A DNA stretch of 64,000 nucleotides, taken from assembly GCA_021234535.1 (NCBI GenBank), contig CM037840.1, forward strand, positions 17,749,415-17,813,414, read 5' to 3'. How positions within the stretch are numbered: the stretch's first letter is position 1; each line of letters opens with the position of its first letter. The position numbers and the translations under genes were made by a program. Positions 61,701-64,000 of this stretch are shown one piece after another. The stretch comes from Stichopus chloronotus. Lineage: Eukaryota > Echinodermata > Holothuroidea > Aspidochirotida > Stichopodidae. The notes under the pieces are model-generated. The model searched no databases, had not been told where the DNA came from, and was given only the letters and a program-made list of their open reading frames with translations.

Positions 61701-63256
61701 TTCAAATCACTCATAATTTTGTTATGCTTGCTTTAGGCAGTAGGTGTTCCCAAAAGGACCATTCACCAGTCAATATGGATGCTTATCAGGTTGATAAGAA
61801 TAGAAAAGAAGATATGAAAAAAGATTATAAAACAGAGGCAACTATTACCTGCTCCTAAAGCTCCATTTAGAATCAATACTGTTGACCAGACTATAACACC
61901 AGCAAACCAACGCATCACAACTATGTAGAGCATGGCAAGTAATTTACCAATGAACAAACCACTAGAAGGAAAATAGCAGAAAAGAAATACAAGGTACATG
62001 AAAGGAGCAAGCATCTTACCTGAGAAGAGTGGTGGATTACAGGTTTCTCATCGATTCACTTTCACAGTTCAAAATAATTTTCAATGCAAAGGATTCTTTG
62101 AAAGTCATTAATTCAATGAAACCATCAGGAGAGAGACTCCTTTAAGGACTTAACATTCTCCTCAATCACTTCAAAACTAAGAAAGTGAATCTAGTACTAA
62201 CAGTAACCAGCTGACACATTAATCATGTCACTATATTACTGAGAAGAAGCTTACTTCATCTTTAATAAATAATTGTTTATATTCAAAATTGTTGCAGTAC
62301 AATACAGGTCTTGACACTTCAAACATTAAGAAAAGGAGAATGATGCAATAAATAAAGCATTACTGTACTTGTTTAAATGTGTTCATTCTAGTTATCACTA
62401 AACATAAAAACAGGAATGATTCAGTTAACTTGAAAAACTAACTTGTTTGTAACTTGCATGATTAATTCCATCAATTTGTAAGTCACATCTTTTATATATT
62501 TTTGTCAAATGTAGTCAACTTTACGTCAGGTTTTTAACAACTTCAACTGGGTAATTAATGTCTATCAATAACCACAGAAATTGAAGAAGAGAAGTTGTAA
62601 AGCTTGTAATTACTCAAGCTCTGAAAAGTATTCCAATTTACACAGAGTATTGGCAACTACATAAAAAATAATAAGATTGCTAAGATACATAATATTCTCT
62701 GTAGCAACACCTAGTTGATCAAACTTCAACAATTCTTAAAAGCAATTGTGTTACAAGACATTGTGTTACAAGGTTTTCCTTTCTAGTGATCACAAATGAC
62801 CTTTTATTTATTATGCCAAATACACAACAACACATGAAGTGCCCTTGCTTCCTAGTCAGTATACAGACTACAGTGTGCATGTTTACAACATTTTTAAAAT
62901 TTGATTCAAATGGATGTCATTCAGTTATTTGGTTCTCCTCAATGTGCACAATGGCTGTTTGAAACAGAGTATTGAACAATACAACCGACCTCCAACAAAC
63001 ACTTTTGGCTCTAACATGCAATATCTAGGACAACTATTGATGAAATCAATCCAATCTTTCTTTCTTGAAGCATTGCGTCTACTGATCTTCATCAGTTTTC
63101 TAATTTATTGTAGGCATACAATATGATGTTTAACTTCCCACTCTTTGGAGTGATACAAAGCAATAAACTTACATTAGAATCACATGCCATGATGCCACTA
63201 TGTCTTCATAAATGACTTCAAAAACGTTTTGAATCTCCAAGTAAACTGAAAAAAAT
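52689..63256 (-). CDS. Choline transporter-like protein, copy 2 (SLC44A2/4/5-like), partial: last 12 coding exons
   Basis: Tandem paralogue of the gene at 19125-40317, same strand; the 5' part lies beyond the right edge. Exons: 63173-63256, 61849-61961, 60087-60209, 59835-59934, 58819-59008, 57990-58237, 57236-57330, 56773-56879, 55760-55833, 54443-54608, 53636-53720, 52689-52777. They give 490 residues after the first partial codon, with no stop until TAG. Nine of the twelve exons are exactly as long as in copy 1. Exons 13 and 14 are 6 nt longer each and the last is 30 nt shorter. All core motifs are kept: [66 protein letters not shown]. The protein therefore looks functional, with the same membrane transport role expected. 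The right-hand intergenic order implies duplication in direct orientation. Confidence 0.94.
53636..53720 (-). CDS. CTL copy 2, exon equivalent to exon 19
   Basis: Reads [20 protein letters not shown] then VDTLFLCF. 85 nt. Acceptor tatcag, donor gtaagt. Confidence 0.94.
54443..54608 (-). CDS. CTL copy 2, exon equivalent to exon 18
   Basis: Begins [20 protein letters not shown] and ends SFHWTPIV. 166 nt. Acceptor ggcag, donor gtatgt. Confidence 0.94.
55760..55833 (-). CDS. CTL copy 2, exon equivalent to exon 17
   Basis: Reads [20 protein letters not shown] then RNIV. 74 nt. Acceptor ttcag, donor gtaagt. Confidence 0.94.
56020..56490 (-). mobile_element. tRNA-derived SINE-like element in CTL copy 2 intron
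   Basis: Read on the minus strand the head has an A-box-like TTAGCTTGGTGGTTTGAG (56461-56478), then ATCCGTCTTGCAATCATTGG, then a weak B-box-like GGTCCTCGGATCAAAT (56425-56440) at tRNA-like spacing. The body is GC-richer than the intron around it. The left boundary is approximate. It lies between the exons at 55760-55833 and 56773-56879. Confidence 0.55.
56773..56879 (-). CDS. CTL copy 2, exon equivalent to exon 16
   Basis: Carries [20 protein letters not shown], the conserved amphipathic block. 107 nt. Acceptor gacag, donor gtaagt. Confidence 0.94.
57236..57330 (-). CDS. CTL copy 2, exon equivalent to exon 15
   Basis: Reads [20 protein letters not shown] then [12 protein letters not shown]. 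95 nt. Acceptor atcag, donor gtgtga (weaker than its neighbours). Confidence 0.94.
57990..58237 (-). CDS. CTL copy 2, exon equivalent to exon 14 (family signature)
   Basis: Starts [20 protein letters not shown]; the four Asp codons are a GAT repeat absent from copy 1. Contains [19 protein letters not shown] and [17 protein letters not shown]. 248 nt. Donor gtgagc. Confidence 0.95.
58819..59008 (-). CDS. CTL copy 2, exon equivalent to exon 13
   Basis: Begins [20 protein letters not shown], then a helix and a loop with an NGT sequon. 190 nt, two codons longer than copy 1, with the extra length in the extracellular loop. Donor gtgagt. Confidence 0.93.
59033..59084. repeat. Short tandem duplication, period 29 bp
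   Basis: ACAGCTAAAATGACTCCAAA (plus TAC) occurs twice in direct repeat in a CTL copy 2 intron, immediately 5' of the exon at 58819-59008. Confidence 0.8.
59835..59934 (-). CDS. CTL copy 2, exon equivalent to exon 12
   Basis: Hydrophobic helix followed by the family motif [14 protein letters not shown]. 100 nt. Acceptor ttgcag, donor gtaatc. Confidence 0.94.
60087..60209 (-). CDS. CTL copy 2, exon equivalent to exon 11
   Basis: Reads [20 protein letters not shown] and ends [11 protein letters not shown]. 123 nt. Acceptor ttgcag, donor gtatgt. Confidence 0.92.
61849..61961 (-). CDS. CTL copy 2, exon equivalent to exon 10
   Basis: Membrane segment with [18 protein letters not shown]. 113 nt. 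Acceptor ttctag, donor gtaata. Confidence 0.92.
63173..63256 (-). CDS. CTL copy 2, exon equivalent to exon 9
   Basis: Reads [20 protein letters not shown] then ASWHVIL. Two nearby AGs exist; the upstream one (63257-63258) keeps the frame and gives the same 84 nt as copy 1, so I chose it. Donor gtaagt. Confidence 0.86.
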
Positions 63257-64000
63257 CTGTCAAGGAAGGAAATTTAAGTATATAAGATTGGTTTAAAATT
63301 GATATAAGGTCGGTATATCTGACATTCTAAGTAACACAGATCCCTTTACAAGGCAGTTAAATATATGTTGTCATAGAAACCATACATTAAAAGGTTTGTG
63401 CAGATCATTATTAAAAGATGTCTTTAATAGCCACATTTGTTTGGATATTGCCTATATTATGGAAATAAAACGATTCACAACATTAAATTCAGCCAAGCAG
63501 TAAGACTAGCATCTGGTGTTTTTATCAATGTTTGCTTTTTACATAGCAGACAACTGCAGATTCAATATAGTGCATAGATGTATATAACTAAGCCAGGCCT
63601 CAATTAATGTTGGCAGTAGTGTGTAGATGGATGCATACATACTATTGTTTTCACCAGGTAGAGAATTCGTACATGGTTACCCGAACCCATTACCCGTAGG
63701 GTACCCGAGTACCAGATTGTCAATGTGCAACTTCGCTTGTGGATTTGAAATTGTATTGGTCCTAAGTCTTTAATTCACAAAACAATCCACCTCCCATATC
63801 TCTACAGTAGACAACAAACTATGGAGCGCTTTTGGCCTACTTCACAGGTTGTTGCTGTTGTTGGATTTTTTTCTTTTTGTTTTGTAAGAATTGATTAGAG
63901 GTGTACCACCTAAAGAAACTATAAATGTACTAATGGACAAGATGTCACCTCATATTGAAATATATTAGGCCTGCGTAGGTGAACTACACACAATAGTATG
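63257..64000. other. Intron of CTL copy 2, running off the window
   Basis: No exon equivalent to CTL exon 8 (YAQRCVP-type start) was found before the right edge, although copy 1 has it 609 bp upstream of exon 9. The intron is therefore longer here. Confidence 0.5.

Overview
This is eukaryotic, AT-rich, intron-rich animal DNA. Nothing bacterial is present. The frequent 8-mer palindrome TAGGCCTA, the mix of DNA-transposon relics and the gene content suggest a marine invertebrate deuterostome. An echinoderm, perhaps a sea cucumber or sea urchin, is my best guess. That is inference, not proof.

The main content is two tandem paralogues of the choline-transporter-like family (CTL/SLC44, closest to the SLC44A2/4/5 group), both on the minus strand. 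Copy 1 is complete: 20 coding exons from the ATG at 40317 to the TGA at 19125, 737 codons plus stop. Copy 2 begins beyond the right edge. Its last 12 coding exons (equivalent to exons 9-20) run from 63256 to the TAG at 52689. All splice junctions are GT-AG, all phases match, and 9 of 12 shared exons have identical lengths.

Left of these genes is a minus-strand THAP zinc-finger gene (exons 10007-10074, 8574-8769, 7793-8008). It has a promoter-like cluster just upstream (YY1-, USF- and ETS-like sites, 10230-10290) and an in-frame TAA at codon 67 that cuts the THAP domain before its AVPTIF-type box. About 1.2 kb further right, on the plus strand, is a decayed C-terminal piece of a THAP/P-element-type transposase (11292-12017). 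A possible minus-strand exon of unknown gene lies at 1040-1197.

The rest is intergenic or intronic and rich in mobile-element remains. There is a 249-bp TTAA-flanked MITE in CTL intron 8 and a second copy at 16731-18431, the latter split by a 1449-bp solo-LTR-like insertion. There are two hAT-like elements (45482-46223 and 46930-47640), a Mutator-like element with a 9-bp flanking repeat (44207-45080), and a tiny palindrome between 8-bp direct repeats (11090-11118). A tRNA-derived SINE sits in copy 2. CTL intron 1 carries a tandem array of nuclear-receptor DR1 motifs (35484-37803) and a pair of nested-palindromic minisatellites (32561-33147, 34381-34963). No rRNA, functional tRNA or CRISPR was seen.
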